Shown piece after piece: positions 1 through 6,652 of a stretch of DNA of 10,240 nt. The stretch spans positions 1-10,240 of the forward strand of contig JALSRF010000333.1 in assembly GCA_026984895.1 (NCBI GenBank). The letters are read 5' to 3'. Position 1 is the first letter of the stretch. Every line of letters starts with the position of its first letter. The notes beneath the pieces are model-generated. The model saw nothing but the letters and a program-made list of their open reading frames with translations. It was not told the DNA's origin and did no database searches. The position numbers were made by a program, and so were the translations under genes. The DNA is from Paracoccaceae bacterium. Its GTDB lineage: Bacteria; Pseudomonadota; Alphaproteobacteria; Rhodobacterales; Rhodobacteraceae.

Positions 1-1051
1 GGACCAGCTCTTGCTGGGCGATCCCTGGGACGTCGAAACGGATGTCGGCCCGATCATCGATGCGAAGGCACGCGCCTCGATCGCCCGCCATATCGAGCGC
101 GCGCGCGCCGAGGGCCGGCTGCTGAAACAGATCGCTGCCCCGTCGCGCGGTCATTTCCTGGGGCCGGCGGTGATCCGCGTCGGCGGCATCGGCGAGATCG
201 CGCACGAGGTTTTCGGCCCGGTGCTGCACCTGGCAAGTTTCGAAGCCGGCGAAATCGGCAAGGTGGTCGAGGCCATCAACGCGCGCGGTTTCGGGCTGAC
301 CTTCGGGATGCATTCGCGTATCGACGACCGTATCGAAGCCGTGACCGCCCGTCTCAAGGTGGGCAACATCTACGTCAACCGCAACCAGATCGGCGCCGTC
401 GTCTCCAGCCAGCCTTTCGGCGGCGAGGGGCTGTCTGGCACCGGGCCCAAGGCCGGCGGACCGGCCTATGTGGAACGCTTCACCCGGGACATGGCGGCGC
501 GGCGCCTGCCCTCGCCAGCCGCCCCGGGCGGGGCGCCGCCTGACGAAAGGCCGGCGGACGAGGCCGAGGTGCAGCGCCTTGTCAGTGCCGCCGCCGCCCG
601 GCTCGATGCCGCCCGCCCCGAAAGCGGGCCGCTGTGGTGTCGTTCGTTGCCGGGGCCGACCGGCGAAAGCAACCGGCTGTCGGGATACGGGCGCGGGGTG
701 ATCCTGTGCCTGGGCGCCCATGCCGAAGACGCGCAGGCCCAGGCCGAAATCGTGCTTCGCAACGGCTGCGCGGCCGTGATCGTCGCGCCGGGCGTGCGCG
801 CGCCGAATGCGGTTGACGGGGTGCTGGAGCGCAGCGCGTTGACCCGCCTGGCGGGGATCGCCGGCGCGGTGTTGTGGAGCGACGACGCCGACCTGCGCGC
901 CGCGCGCCAGGCCCTGGCCGCGCGACCGGGCGCGATCCTGCCGCTGATCTGCGCGCGTCATTTCGATGCCCTGTGCCAGCTTGAACGCCATGTCTGCGTG
1001 GACACCACCGCCGCGGGCGGCAACGCAAGCCTTCTGGCCCGCACCTCGTGA
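1..1051 (+). CDS. putA: Bifunctional proline dehydrogenase / P5C dehydrogenase PutA, C-terminal part (5' end outside window)
   Basis: The reading frame is open from the left edge (first full codon at base 2) to a TGA at 1049-1051, about 349 residues, and the start lies outside the window. The first 150 residues are the end of an NAD-dependent aldehyde dehydrogenase fold. They contain EVFGPVL around 206-226, whose Glu is the usual ALDH catalytic/activating residue, then NIYVNRN near 365, and the PutA-type motif PFGGEGLSGTGPKAGGP at about 413-463. About 190 further residues follow and end in DTTAAGGNASLL, a tail typical of long (type B) PutA proteins, whose extra C-terminal ALDH-like domain is non-catalytic. 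PutA oxidises proline to glutamate through P5C at the inner membrane. The catalytic Cys and the PRODH domain must lie to the left, outside the window. No frameshift is visible. The identification rests on the combined motifs; a stand-alone P5C dehydrogenase would not have this C-terminal domain. Confidence 0.93.
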   Translation, partial: DQLLLGDPWDVETDVGPIIDAKARASIARHIERARAEGRLLKQIAAPSRGHFLGPAVIRVGGIGEIAHEVFGPVLHLASFEAGEIGKVVEAINARGFGLTFGMHSRIDDRIEAVTARLKVGNIYVNRNQIGAVVSSQPFGGEGLSGTGPKAGGPAYVERFTRDMAARRLPSPAAPGGAPPDERPADEAEVQRLVSAAAARLDAARPESGPLWCRSLPGPTGESNRLSGYGRGVILCLGAHAEDAQAQAEIVLRNGCAAVIVAPGVRAPNAVDGVLERSALTRLAGIAGAVLWSDDADLRAARQALAARPGAILPLICARHFDALCQLERHVCVDTTAAGGNASLLARTS

Positions 1052-1061
1052 GGGCCGGCGC

Positions 1062-1100
1062 GCGGGCGAATGCGGGGGCGGGCGAATGCGGGGGCGGGCC
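1062..1100. repeat. 16-bp tandem repeat just after putA, about 2.4 copies
   Basis: The unit gcgggcgaatgcgggg occurs at 1062-1077 and, identically, at 1078-1093. The first six bases recur at 1094-1099, and degenerate related sequence follows. It starts 11 bases after the putA stop, in the 89-base convergent gap before dtd. No function is evident; it looks like a local slippage duplication in GC-rich sequence. Confidence 0.8.
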
Positions 1101-1117
1101 AGTGCGGCGCGCGGGTG

Positions 1118-1139
1118 CCGGCCGGGGCGGCTCGGCCGG
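1118..1139. terminator. Candidate bidirectional hairpin between convergent putA and dtd
   Basis: CCGGCCG at 1118-1124 is the exact reverse complement of CGGCCGG at 1133-1139. A G-T and a G-C pair extend the stem inward to 9 bp around a 4-base loop. It ends 1 base before the dtd stop codon and lies 67 bases after the putA stop, so it could serve both genes. There is no T-tract on either side, so intrinsic termination is uncertain; in GC-rich alphaproteobacteria such hairpins can act with Rho. Confidence 0.4.
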
Positions 1140-1140
1140 G

Positions 1141-1584
1141 TCAGGCCTGTGTATCCAGCCAGATCGTCACCGGGCCGTCATTGACCAGCGACACCGCCAT
1201 GTCGGCGCCAAAGACGCCGGTCCTGGTCGGGATCCCCTCGGCGGCGAGGGCGCGCGCGAAGTGCTCGTAAAGGGCGCGTCCCTCCTCGGGCGGGGCGGCC
1301 GCGGAGAACCCGGGCCGGTTCCCGCGCGAGGTGTCCGCCGCCAGGGTGAACTGGCTGACGACCAGCGCGCCGCCGCCGCTGTCGCAAAGCGAACGGTTCA
1401 TCTTCCCCGTTTCATCGGCGAATATCCGCAGCCGGGCGATCTTGCCCGCCAGACGTTCGGCCTGTGCCGGGGTGTCGCAGCGCATGGCGCACAGCAGGAT
1501 CAGCAGCCCCGGTCCGATCTCGGCGACGCAGGCGTTCTCGATCTGGACCGAGGCGCGCGCAACGCGCTGCACGAGGGCGCGCAT
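1141..1584 (-). CDS. dtd: D-aminoacyl-tRNA deacylase (DTD)
   Basis: The 147-residue protein has the usual length for bacterial DTD. It shows both signature motifs: SQFTLAAD (residues 77-84) and the Gly-cisPro motif in NDGPVT (135-140), which forms the chirality-selecting pocket across the dimer. The start MRALVQRV is also typical of the family. DTD hydrolyses D-aminoacyl-tRNA, and glycine mischarged on tRNA-Ala, in the cytosol, a proofreading step after aminoacylation. The ATG overlaps the TAA stop of the upstream sugar kinase by one base (TAATG), so translation is probably coupled. The gene is intact, with no missing key residue. Confidence 0.95.
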   Translation of the reverse strand: MRALVQRVARASVQIENACVAEIGPGLLILLCAMRCDTPAQAERLAGKIARLRIFADETGKMNRSLCDSGGGALVVSQFTLAADTSRGNRPGFSAAAPPEEGRALYEHFARALAAEGIPTRTGVFGADMAVSLVNDGPVTIWLDTQA

Positions 1585-2516
1585 TACAGTTCCTCGCGCG
1601 TGGGCGGGTTGGCGCCGGCGCGCTCCACGCTGCGGGCCGCGGCCCTTGTGCCCAGCGACAGCGCCGCGCCAAGCGTGTCCTTGTCAAGCTGGCCGGGCGC
1701 GCCGCTTCGCCCCTGCGCCAGCGCGCCGGCCTGCTGGAGCGCGGCCAGGACCCCAGCGTTGAAGGTGTCGCCCGCGCCCACCGTATCGACCACCCGGGCT
1801 TTCGGGGCGGGGGCGAAAACCGAATGGCGACGCGTGAGGGCATGGGCGCCGCGCGCGCCCTCGGTCAGAAACACGATCCTGTCGCTGTCGCCCACCAGGC
1901 TACGGGCCTGCGCCAGCGCATCGCCCGGTCCCATCAGCCAGGCGATGTCCTCGTCCGAGAGCTTCACGATATCGGCAAGGGCCAGCATCCGTTCGATGCG
2001 GGCGCGATAGGGCGCCGGCTCGTCGATGAAACCGGGGCGGATATTGGGGTCAAGCATGGTGATGCGTCCGGCCGCGCGGGCGCGCTGCATCAGCGTTTCG
2101 TAGGCCTGCGCACAGGGGGTGGCAACCAGCGATATCCCCCCGAAGAACAGCGCCCGGACGTTTTCGGGCAGGGCCGGCAGATCGTCCGGGCGCAGCATCC
2201 GCCCGGCGGTGTTTTCATCGTAGAAGGCATAGTGCGCCTGCCCCTCCACCAGCTCCACGAAGGCCAGGGTGGTGGGGCGGGGGCTGCGGATCAGCAGGCG
2301 GCAGTCCACCCCGGCGCGCGCCAGCGCGCGCGCCAGCATCCGGCCGAACATGTCGGTCGAAAGGCCGCTGAAAAAGCCCACCCGCGCGCCAAGCCGGCCA
2401 AGCGCGATGGCGGTGTTGAAGACGGCGCCGCCCGGGGTCGGCAACAGCAGCTCCTCGCCCGCGGCCCCCGTGCGCGGCAGCATGTCGATCAGCGCCTCTC
2501 CACAGGTCAGGATCAT
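1584..2516 (-). CDS. PfkB-family carbohydrate kinase, fructokinase-like
   Basis: The 310-residue protein is a ribokinase/PfkB-fold sugar kinase. [14 protein letters not shown] opens the fold, [15 protein letters not shown] (about residues 29-43) is the first PfkB signature region, and [12 protein letters not shown] (244-255) is the second. In the latter, Asp250 is the expected catalytic base and GAGD forms the anion hole. DPNIRPGF near 156-163 is also typical of the fructokinase/ribokinase branch. The likely reaction is ATP-dependent phosphorylation of fructose to fructose-6-phosphate, but sugar specificity cannot be proven from sequence; 2-keto-3-deoxygluconate or other sugars remain possible. 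The ATG is preceded by AAGGAGG (bases 2525-2531) with 8-base spacing. It is the first gene of a two-gene unit with dtd and is divergent from hsp20. No sugar transporter is in view to fix the substrate. Confidence 0.88.
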   Translation of the reverse strand: MILTCGEALIDMLPRTGAAGEELLLPTPGGAVFNTAIALGRLGARVGFFSGLSTDMFGRMLARALARAGVDCRLLIRSPRPTTLAFVELVEGQAHYAFYDENTAGRMLRPDDLPALPENVRALFFGGISLVATPCAQAYETLMQRARAAGRITMLDPNIRPGFIDEPAPYRARIERMLALADIVKLSDEDIAWLMGPGDALAQARSLVGDSDRIVFLTEGARGAHALTRRHSVFAPAPKARVVDTVGAGDTFNAGVLAALQQAGALAQGRSGAPGQLDKDTLGAALSLGTRAAARSVERAGANPPTREEL

Positions 2517-2524
2517 GGCAATCG

Positions 2525-2531
2525 CCTCCTT
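2525..2531 (-). promoter_or_regulatory. Strong Shine-Dalgarno for the sugar kinase
   Basis: Read leftward, the sequence is AAGGAGG, a full match to the anti-SD, 8 bases before the kinase ATG at 2516. It fixes that start. Confidence 0.8.
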
Positions 2532-2551
2532 CTTTTCTCCGGCCGCGGCCT

Positions 2552-2579
2552 CTTAAATCGGCCCGAAACTGACCTAAAT
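2552..2579 (+). promoter_or_regulatory. Candidate RpoH (sigma-32)-type promoter for hsp20
   Basis: CTTA at 2552-2555 is followed after 17 bases by CCTAAAT at 2573-2579. The alphaproteobacterial RpoH pattern, as I recall it, is CTTG, 17-18 bases, then CYTATNT, so each element has one mismatch. Transcription would begin near 2586, giving a leader of about 34 bases that includes the Shine-Dalgarno. The position and the heat-shock gene downstream support it, but the match is imperfect and no replicate exists in the window. Confidence 0.4.
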
Positions 2580-2606
2580 GGAAGGGAAAGGGAAGTTGAA
2601 GGAAAG

Positions 2607-2613
2607 AAGGAGG
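2607..2613 (+). promoter_or_regulatory. Strong Shine-Dalgarno that sets the hsp20 start
   Basis: AAGGAGG ends 6 bases before ATG at 2620. An in-frame ATG at 2578 lies upstream of this site and would put purine-rich leader sequence into the protein, so 2620 is preferred. Confidence 0.85.
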
Positions 2614-2619
2614 ACAGAC

Positions 2620-3039
2620 ATGGTTGAGAAAACGCTTGCCAGCGGACTTTGGCCGCAGGTCATGGCTCCGTTTCAATACCTGGGCAACAAGCTGCACGAC
2701 TGGCTTGCACCGGCGTCCGAGGCCGCCTCGGCCAGGGATGGCTACGAAATCTCGGTCGAGCTTCCCGGCGTGGGCGAGGATGACATCGACGTGCTGGTGG
2801 AAGGCGGCGTGCTGACCGTGCGCGGCGAAAAGAAATCCCAGCGCGAGGAAAGCGGCGATACCTGGTATTTCTCGGAACGCCAGTATGGCGCCTTCTCGCG
2901 CAGCTTCCGCCTGCCCGAGGATGCGGACCCCGAAAAGGTCAGCGCCGATCTGCGCGACGGCGTGCTGAACATCCATGTGGGCCGGATCAGGGCCGACAAC
3001 GGGCGCGGCGCACGCAAGATTGCCATTTCCAGGGGCTGA
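2620..3039 (+). CDS. Small heat-shock protein, Hsp20/alpha-crystallin family
   Basis: The 139-residue protein has the full small-Hsp layout. A short hydrophobic N-terminal arm (1-35) contains WPQVMAPFQYLGNKLHDWL. The alpha-crystallin domain (about 36-120) runs from DGYEISVELPGV through LTVRGEKK and FSRSFRLPEDAD to the hallmark DGVLNIHV. A short C-terminal tail contains the IxI anchoring motif in KIAISRG. Such proteins are ATP-independent holdases that bind unfolding proteins in the cytosol and pass them to DnaK/ClpB. The start is fixed by the AAGGAGG site 6 bases upstream. The gene is monocistronic, divergent from the sugar kinase and convergent with the zinc-ribbon gene. A heat-shock sigma promoter is plausible upstream. 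Class A versus class B membership cannot be told with certainty. Confidence 0.95.
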   Translation: MVEKTLASGLWPQVMAPFQYLGNKLHDWLAPASEAASARDGYEISVELPGVGEDDIDVLVEGGVLTVRGEKKSQREESGDTWYFSERQYGAFSRSFRLPEDADPEKVSADLRDGVLNIHVGRIRADNGRGARKIAISRG

Positions 3040-3051
3040 CACGGCGCCGAC

Positions 3052-3080
3052 GGCGCGCCCGGCACATCGCCCGGCGCGCC
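3052..3080. terminator. Candidate terminator hairpin after hsp20
   Basis: GGCGCGCC at 3052-3059 and again at 3073-3080 is self-complementary, so the two copies can form an 8-bp GC stem, extendable by two G-C pairs past one bulged C. It starts 12 bases after the hsp20 stop. No T-run follows, so termination efficiency is uncertain. The rest of the convergent gap to 3247 shows no coding signal apart from the short repeat at 3130-3159. Confidence 0.45.
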
Positions 3081-3129
3081 ACACACCGCCCTGCCCGGGG
3101 CGTCTTGCCGTGCGGGGCGCGGGCTTCGG

Positions 3130-3159
3130 GTGACGGATTGGCGAGTGACGGATTGGCGC
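3130..3159. repeat. 15-bp tandem duplication in the hsp20/zinc-ribbon convergent gap
   Basis: gtgacggattggcga (3130-3144) is followed directly by gtgacggattggcgc (3145-3159), with one base differing. The end of the second copy also forms a short 5-bp hairpin, TGGCG/CGCCA, at 3154-3168. It is noncoding and no function can be assigned. Confidence 0.8.
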
Positions 3160-3247
3160 AAATCGCCAGCGCACCGCACCGGCGCCCCACCGGCATCGGC
3201 GCGGCCTGCGCGCGCCGGGCGAAGCTGGCATGCGCCGCGCCCGCGGC

Positions 3248-4381
3248 CTAACCCTGCTGGCGGGCCAGAACATAGCCCAGCGCGCCGGCAACCAGTGCCA
3301 GGGCGATCACGGCAAAGGCGATCTTCCATGCGGACCACGGCCGTTGCCCCTGCACGCGCCCGGTGCGTCCGTTCACCACGAAGCGATAGCTTTTCCCGCG
3401 ATACCGGTAGGCCGCCAGCCACACCGGCAGCAGGATGTGCTTGAAGGTCACATCGCCGACCCGGGTGCGGATCTCGTGGATGCGCTGCCGGTCGCCGCCG
3501 ATGTCGAAGCGCACGTCGCGCCGGATCACCCGGTCCATCTTCTCGCGCGCCTGTTCGTAGCCCTGTTCCAGTTCGACGGTATAGCTTTCGGCGCGGAACC
3601 CGGCGAGGAATTCGGGCCGGTAGGGTTCCAGTTCCGCCAGGTCCCAGGGCTCGAGCGCATCGGTATGGCGTTTCGGCAGCGACGTCGATGCCAGCACCAG
3701 CACGTCGTCGAACCAGCGCGCCACGCGCCCCGAGACCGCGTGCCAGCGGATTCGCTGTTCGCGCCGTTGCACGTCGCGCCCGTTCTGGCGCACGGTTCTG
3801 GTGACGTAGTAGACGGTCCCCCTTTCGCCGCGATAGCTGCTCCGGGTGTCGGCATCGAAGGTCCAGTAGGGAACATACATGCCCTGAAGCCGCCGCCCCT
3901 TGCGCGCGTATTTCTTCAGCCCGCCCGGCGCGAACCAGAGCCGGCCGAGCCAGTCGGCCATGGCCTTGTGCGCGTCCTTTTCGCTGAGCGCGAAGGGCAG
4001 GACGCCGCGCGGCCTGATCCTGCGCTGCGCGCCGGTATCGGTGACGATCGGGGTGGCGCAAAACGGGCATTCGGCGGCGTGGACATTCGGATCGAATTCG
4101 AACACCGCGCCGCAGTTGGTGCAGGTGACGGCGCGGGTTTGCTCGGTTTCGGCTTCGGGCAGAGACCGGGCCAGCGCAGAACGAAAGTCCAGTTCGCGCA
4201 GCGCGATCCGCGCGCCGTCCGTGTGGCCGATGTCGCTGGTGTTGCCGCAAAAGTCGCAGACCAGGTTGCCGGACGGGGGATCGAATCGCAGGTCGGCGCC
4301 GCACCGGTCGCAGGGGAAACGGTGTTCGGCAGGTTTGTCATCCTGCGAAGCGCGCGGCGGGGGTGGCGGCGATTCGCTCAA
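3248..4381 (-). CDS. Double zinc-ribbon protein with C-terminal membrane anchor (YdjG-like, 'TFIIB-type zinc ribbon' family)
   Basis: The 377-residue protein has two complete four-cysteine zinc ribbons: Cys24/27/42/45 (CDRC...CDFC) and Cys87/90/105/108 (CTNC...CPFC). A middle domain of about 240 residues follows, containing YVPYWTFDADTRSSYRGERG and LLPVWLAAYRYRGKSYRFVVNGRTG. The last 26 residues start at WKIAFAVIALALVAG and form one transmembrane helix with a short RQQG tail. Proteins of this build are often mislabelled as PriA-like helicases, but there is no helicase motif here. The relative I know is Bacillus YdjG, a partner of the SPFH protein YdjI in the PspA envelope response. The start is TTG at 4381: an in-frame TGA lies two codons upstream and GGAGG sits 9 bases before it. 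It is the last gene of the leftward unit, 52 bases after the SPFH gene. The cellular role is inferred. Confidence 0.82.
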   Translation of the reverse strand: MSESPPPPPRASQDDKPAEHRFPCDRCGADLRFDPPSGNLVCDFCGNTSDIGHTDGARIALRELDFRSALARSLPEAETEQTRAVTCTNCGAVFEFDPNVHAAECPFCATPIVTDTGAQRRIRPRGVLPFALSEKDAHKAMADWLGRLWFAPGGLKKYARKGRRLQGMYVPYWTFDADTRSSYRGERGTVYYVTRTVRQNGRDVQRREQRIRWHAVSGRVARWFDDVLVLASTSLPKRHTDALEPWDLAELEPYRPEFLAGFRAESYTVELEQGYEQAREKMDRVIRRDVRFDIGGDRQRIHEIRTRVGDVTFKHILLPVWLAAYRYRGKSYRFVVNGRTGRVQGQRPWSAWKIAFAVIALALVAGALGYVLARQQG

Positions 4382-4390
4382 GATTCAATG

Positions 4391-4395
4391 CCTCC
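4391..4395 (-). promoter_or_regulatory. Shine-Dalgarno supporting a TTG start for the zinc-ribbon gene
   Basis: Read leftward, GGAGG lies 9 bases before TTG at 4381. An in-frame TGA at 4385-4387 rules out any longer N-terminus, and no ATG or GTG occurs before the first zinc ribbon. Confidence 0.7.
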
Positions 4396-4433
4396 GGCGG
4401 GGATATTTCAGGACAGAAGAAACGTGGTGCCGG

Positions 4434-5573
4434 TCAGCCTGCCGGCGGCGGCGGCGGCAGGATGGTGAAAAGCTGGGCCAGTTCGGCGACCTCTTCGGCC
4501 TTGAGCCAGCCATCCTGGCCCGGTGTCCAGACAAATGTATCGCGGCCCAGACTGCCATCGGCTGCCATGCGCCCCAGGGTGGCGCGCGAATAGGGACCGC
4601 GGGTTTTGCCATTTTCGGCCAGGTGCCAGACCTTTTCCACCGGCGGCGGCGGCGGGGCCGCGGCGGCGGGGGCTTGCGGCTGCGGGGCTTGTGCGGGGCT
4701 CGGGGCGCCGCCCCAGGGGCCGGGCCGGGCGATCTGGCCGGCCATGGCCATGCCCATTCCCAGGCCCAGCCCGGCGCCCATGCCGCCCCCGCCTGCCGGG
4801 TTGCGTGCGGCTGCGGTCATCGCCTCGGCGGCCGAATACCGGGTGAACTTTCCCAGGTCGCCCGCCAGCCCCATCGAGGTGCGCTTGTCCAGCGCCTCTT
4901 CCACCGCCGGCGGCAGCGAGATGTTCTCGATGTAGAGTTCCGGCATGGTCAGCCCGTATTGCGCCAGCGTGCCCAAGATTTGCGCCGACACCAGCTTTCC
5001 CAGGTCGGCGGTATTGGCGGCCATGTCCAGCACCGGGATGCCGGAAGAGGCGATCACGCGCGCGACTTCCTGCACGATGATGTTGCGGATCTGGTAGCTG
5101 ATCTCGTCCATGGTGAATTCGCCGTCGGTGCCCACGATCTCGCGCAGGAACACGGCCGGGTCGGTGACCTTGATGGTGTAGGTGCCGTAGGCGCGGATCC
5201 GGGTGGGGCCGAACTCGGGGTCGCGCAGAATGATCGGGTTCCTGGTGCCCCATTTCAGGTCGGAAAACCGGGTGGTGTTGACAAAGTAGATTTCCGATTT
5301 GAATGGCGACTTGAAGCCGTGATCCCAATGCTGCAGCGTGGTCAGGATCGGCATGTTGTTGGTTTCCAGAAGGTAGAGCCCGGGGGTGAACACGTCGGCC
5401 AGCTGGCCTTCGTGCACGAACACCGCCGCCTGGCCTTCGCGCACGGTCAGCTTGGCGCCGTACTTGATGGCGTGGCCTTCGCGCTCGAAACGCCAGACCA
5501 GGGTGTCGTGGGTGTCATCGACCCAGTGGATGACATCGATGAACTCGCCGGTCAGGAAATCCAGAATACCCAT
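4434..5573 (-). CDS. SPFH-domain protein ('virion core protein'/YdjI-like) with C-terminal GYF_2-type domain
   Basis: The 379-residue protein opens with MGILDFLTGEFIDVIHWVDD. A Band-7/SPFH-like region of about 290 residues follows, with TVREGQAAVFVHEGQLADVF, FTPGLYLLETNN, IKVTDPAVFLREIVG and IRNIIVQEVARVIASSGIPVLDM. This is the branch represented by Bacillus YdjI, which lacks an N-terminal membrane helix. A Gly/Met- then Ala/Pro-rich linker (about 265-312) leads to a second domain at 316-369. Its pattern W...NGKTRGPYS...G...DTFVW..GQDGW fits GYF_2 (DUF4339), a likely protein-protein module for proline-rich partners. The protein ends in LPPPPPAG. SPFH proteins form oligomeric scaffolds on membranes. 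The ATG at 5573 is preceded by GGAG (5580-5583); a longer frame to 5717 overlaps the upstream gene and lacks family character. It follows the DUF2927 gene by 25 bases and precedes the zinc-ribbon gene by 52. Confidence 0.87.
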   Translation of the reverse strand: MGILDFLTGEFIDVIHWVDDTHDTLVWRFEREGHAIKYGAKLTVREGQAAVFVHEGQLADVFTPGLYLLETNNMPILTTLQHWDHGFKSPFKSEIYFVNTTRFSDLKWGTRNPIILRDPEFGPTRIRAYGTYTIKVTDPAVFLREIVGTDGEFTMDEISYQIRNIIVQEVARVIASSGIPVLDMAANTADLGKLVSAQILGTLAQYGLTMPELYIENISLPPAVEEALDKRTSMGLAGDLGKFTRYSAAEAMTAAARNPAGGGGMGAGLGLGMGMAMAGQIARPGPWGGAPSPAQAPQPQAPAAAAPPPPPVEKVWHLAENGKTRGPYSRATLGRMAADGSLGRDTFVWTPGQDGWLKAEEVAELAQLFTILPPPPPAG

Positions 5574-5598
5574 TTGTTTCTCCGTTACTTTCGTTGTG

Positions 5599-6645
5599 TC
5601 AGCCTTGCCCGTCCAGCAGTTCGCCGGCGATTGTGCGGGCCACCTCGCGGGCGGCGGTTGCGTCCATGCCGGGGTGCATGCGCGGATCGTAAAGCATACG
5701 CAAAAGCAGCTCGTCATGGGTGGTCAGCAGGGCAAATTCCTCGTCGTCGTTGAAGATCGAAGGCCGCGCGCGGGGGCTGTCGTTCGGCAGGCCCATGGCC
5801 TGGGCGAGCTCCTCGTGGATGCAGGCCCGGCGCATGCGTTCGGGGTGTTCGGCGCGGATCAGCGCTACCGCCTGGTTGTAGATGGCGTCGCCGTCCGGGT
5901 CGATGGCAAAGACCAGGCAGAATGTGGAACGCTCCATCTCGCTCAACGCGCGCATCGGGCCGGGGCCGATCCCGGGAACGAGCGTGTCCAGCGTGCGGGC
6001 AAGCTGTCGCCGCTCGTCTTCATTCACGATGAAGACATGAAAGTTCGGCTCTGGCGCATCGGCGCCGATGAGGCGGATGGGAATGCCGGTCAGCCGGGTC
6101 AGCCGCTGGGTGAATCTGCGGATCTGATCGCGGTCGGCCTGGCGGCGCGCGGGCGTGATGGTGCGCCCGAAGTGCAGTTGCATGCGGATCGGCGAGGCCC
6201 ATCTGTGCAGCGTGCTCGGGGTCTGGCTGGCAATCACCCGGCCGCCGCGCACGAGGTATTCGTCGTAAAGGGCGATGCGGATGAAATCGTCCACCAGATC
6301 GCGGCGCGAAAACGGGACATCCGGCCCGCCGCCGTCATCGCGCAGCAGACCCTGGGCCAGGAAACTGTTCTCGACCCGGCGGTAGTACCGGGCCAGCGCT
6401 GCGCTGGCCGCGGAGACGGGCGCGGCCCTTTCGATGCCGGGCGGTCGCGCCACGGGGACCGTTGTCGGGCGCGTGGCGCTGGCGCAGGCGGCCAGCACGA
6501 GCAATGCCAGCAGCGGCAACAACGCCAACAACGGCAATTGCGGCAACAGCGGCAGCGCCGCCGCCGCCGCCGCGCGATGCGGGTGCGGATGCGCAGGCGG
6601 GCGCCGGGCCGGCCCGTGCGAAGATATGCGTCGCGCGACGCTCAT
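5599..6645 (-). CDS. DUF2927-family protein, probable lipoprotein
   Basis: The 348-residue protein has a long basic N-region (MSVARRISSHGPARRPP...), a Leu-rich hydrophobic stretch (about 31-53) and a lipobox LAAC with Cys54, so export and lipidation are predicted. The remaining part matches the DUF2927 pattern I know: RYYRRVENSFLAQGLLR near the start, NFHVFIVNEDERR mid-way, then CIHEELAQAMGLPND, SIFNDDEEFALLTTHDELLLRMLYDPRM and HPGMDATAAREV at the C-terminus. No biochemical function is established to my knowledge. HEELAQ resembles the start of a zincin helix but lacks the second His of HExxH. The start ATG lies 7 bases after the telA stop and has no clear Shine-Dalgarno, so translation may be coupled. 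An exported protein inside an operon of cytosolic and inner-membrane proteins suggests the module spans the membrane. Confidence 0.83.
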   Translation of the reverse strand: MSVARRISSHGPARRPPAHPHPHRAAAAAALPLLPQLPLLALLPLLALLVLAACASATRPTTVPVARPPGIERAAPVSAASAALARYYRRVENSFLAQGLLRDDGGGPDVPFSRRDLVDDFIRIALYDEYLVRGGRVIASQTPSTLHRWASPIRMQLHFGRTITPARRQADRDQIRRFTQRLTRLTGIPIRLIGADAPEPNFHVFIVNEDERRQLARTLDTLVPGIGPGPMRALSEMERSTFCLVFAIDPDGDAIYNQAVALIRAEHPERMRRACIHEELAQAMGLPNDSPRARPSIFNDDEEFALLTTHDELLLRMLYDPRMHPGMDATAAREVARTIAGELLDGQG

Positions 6646-6652
6646 GCTGCGC

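Noticed and set aside
3230..4468. Long plus-strand open frame of about 410 codons opposite the zinc-ribbon gene
   Set aside because: It mirrors the minus-strand gene, has no recognisable domain, and the minus-strand protein has eight ordered zinc-ligand cysteines and a membrane anchor.
5574..5717. N-terminal extension of the SPFH protein
   Set aside because: It overlaps the end of the DUF2927 gene, is Cys/Trp/Pro-rich in shadow style, and GGAG precedes the ATG at 5573.
6480..6560. Repetitive tract of gcaac/ccagc units
   Set aside because: It is the coding sequence of the Leu/Pro/Ala-rich signal peptide core of the DUF2927 lipoprotein; the repetition follows the peptide.
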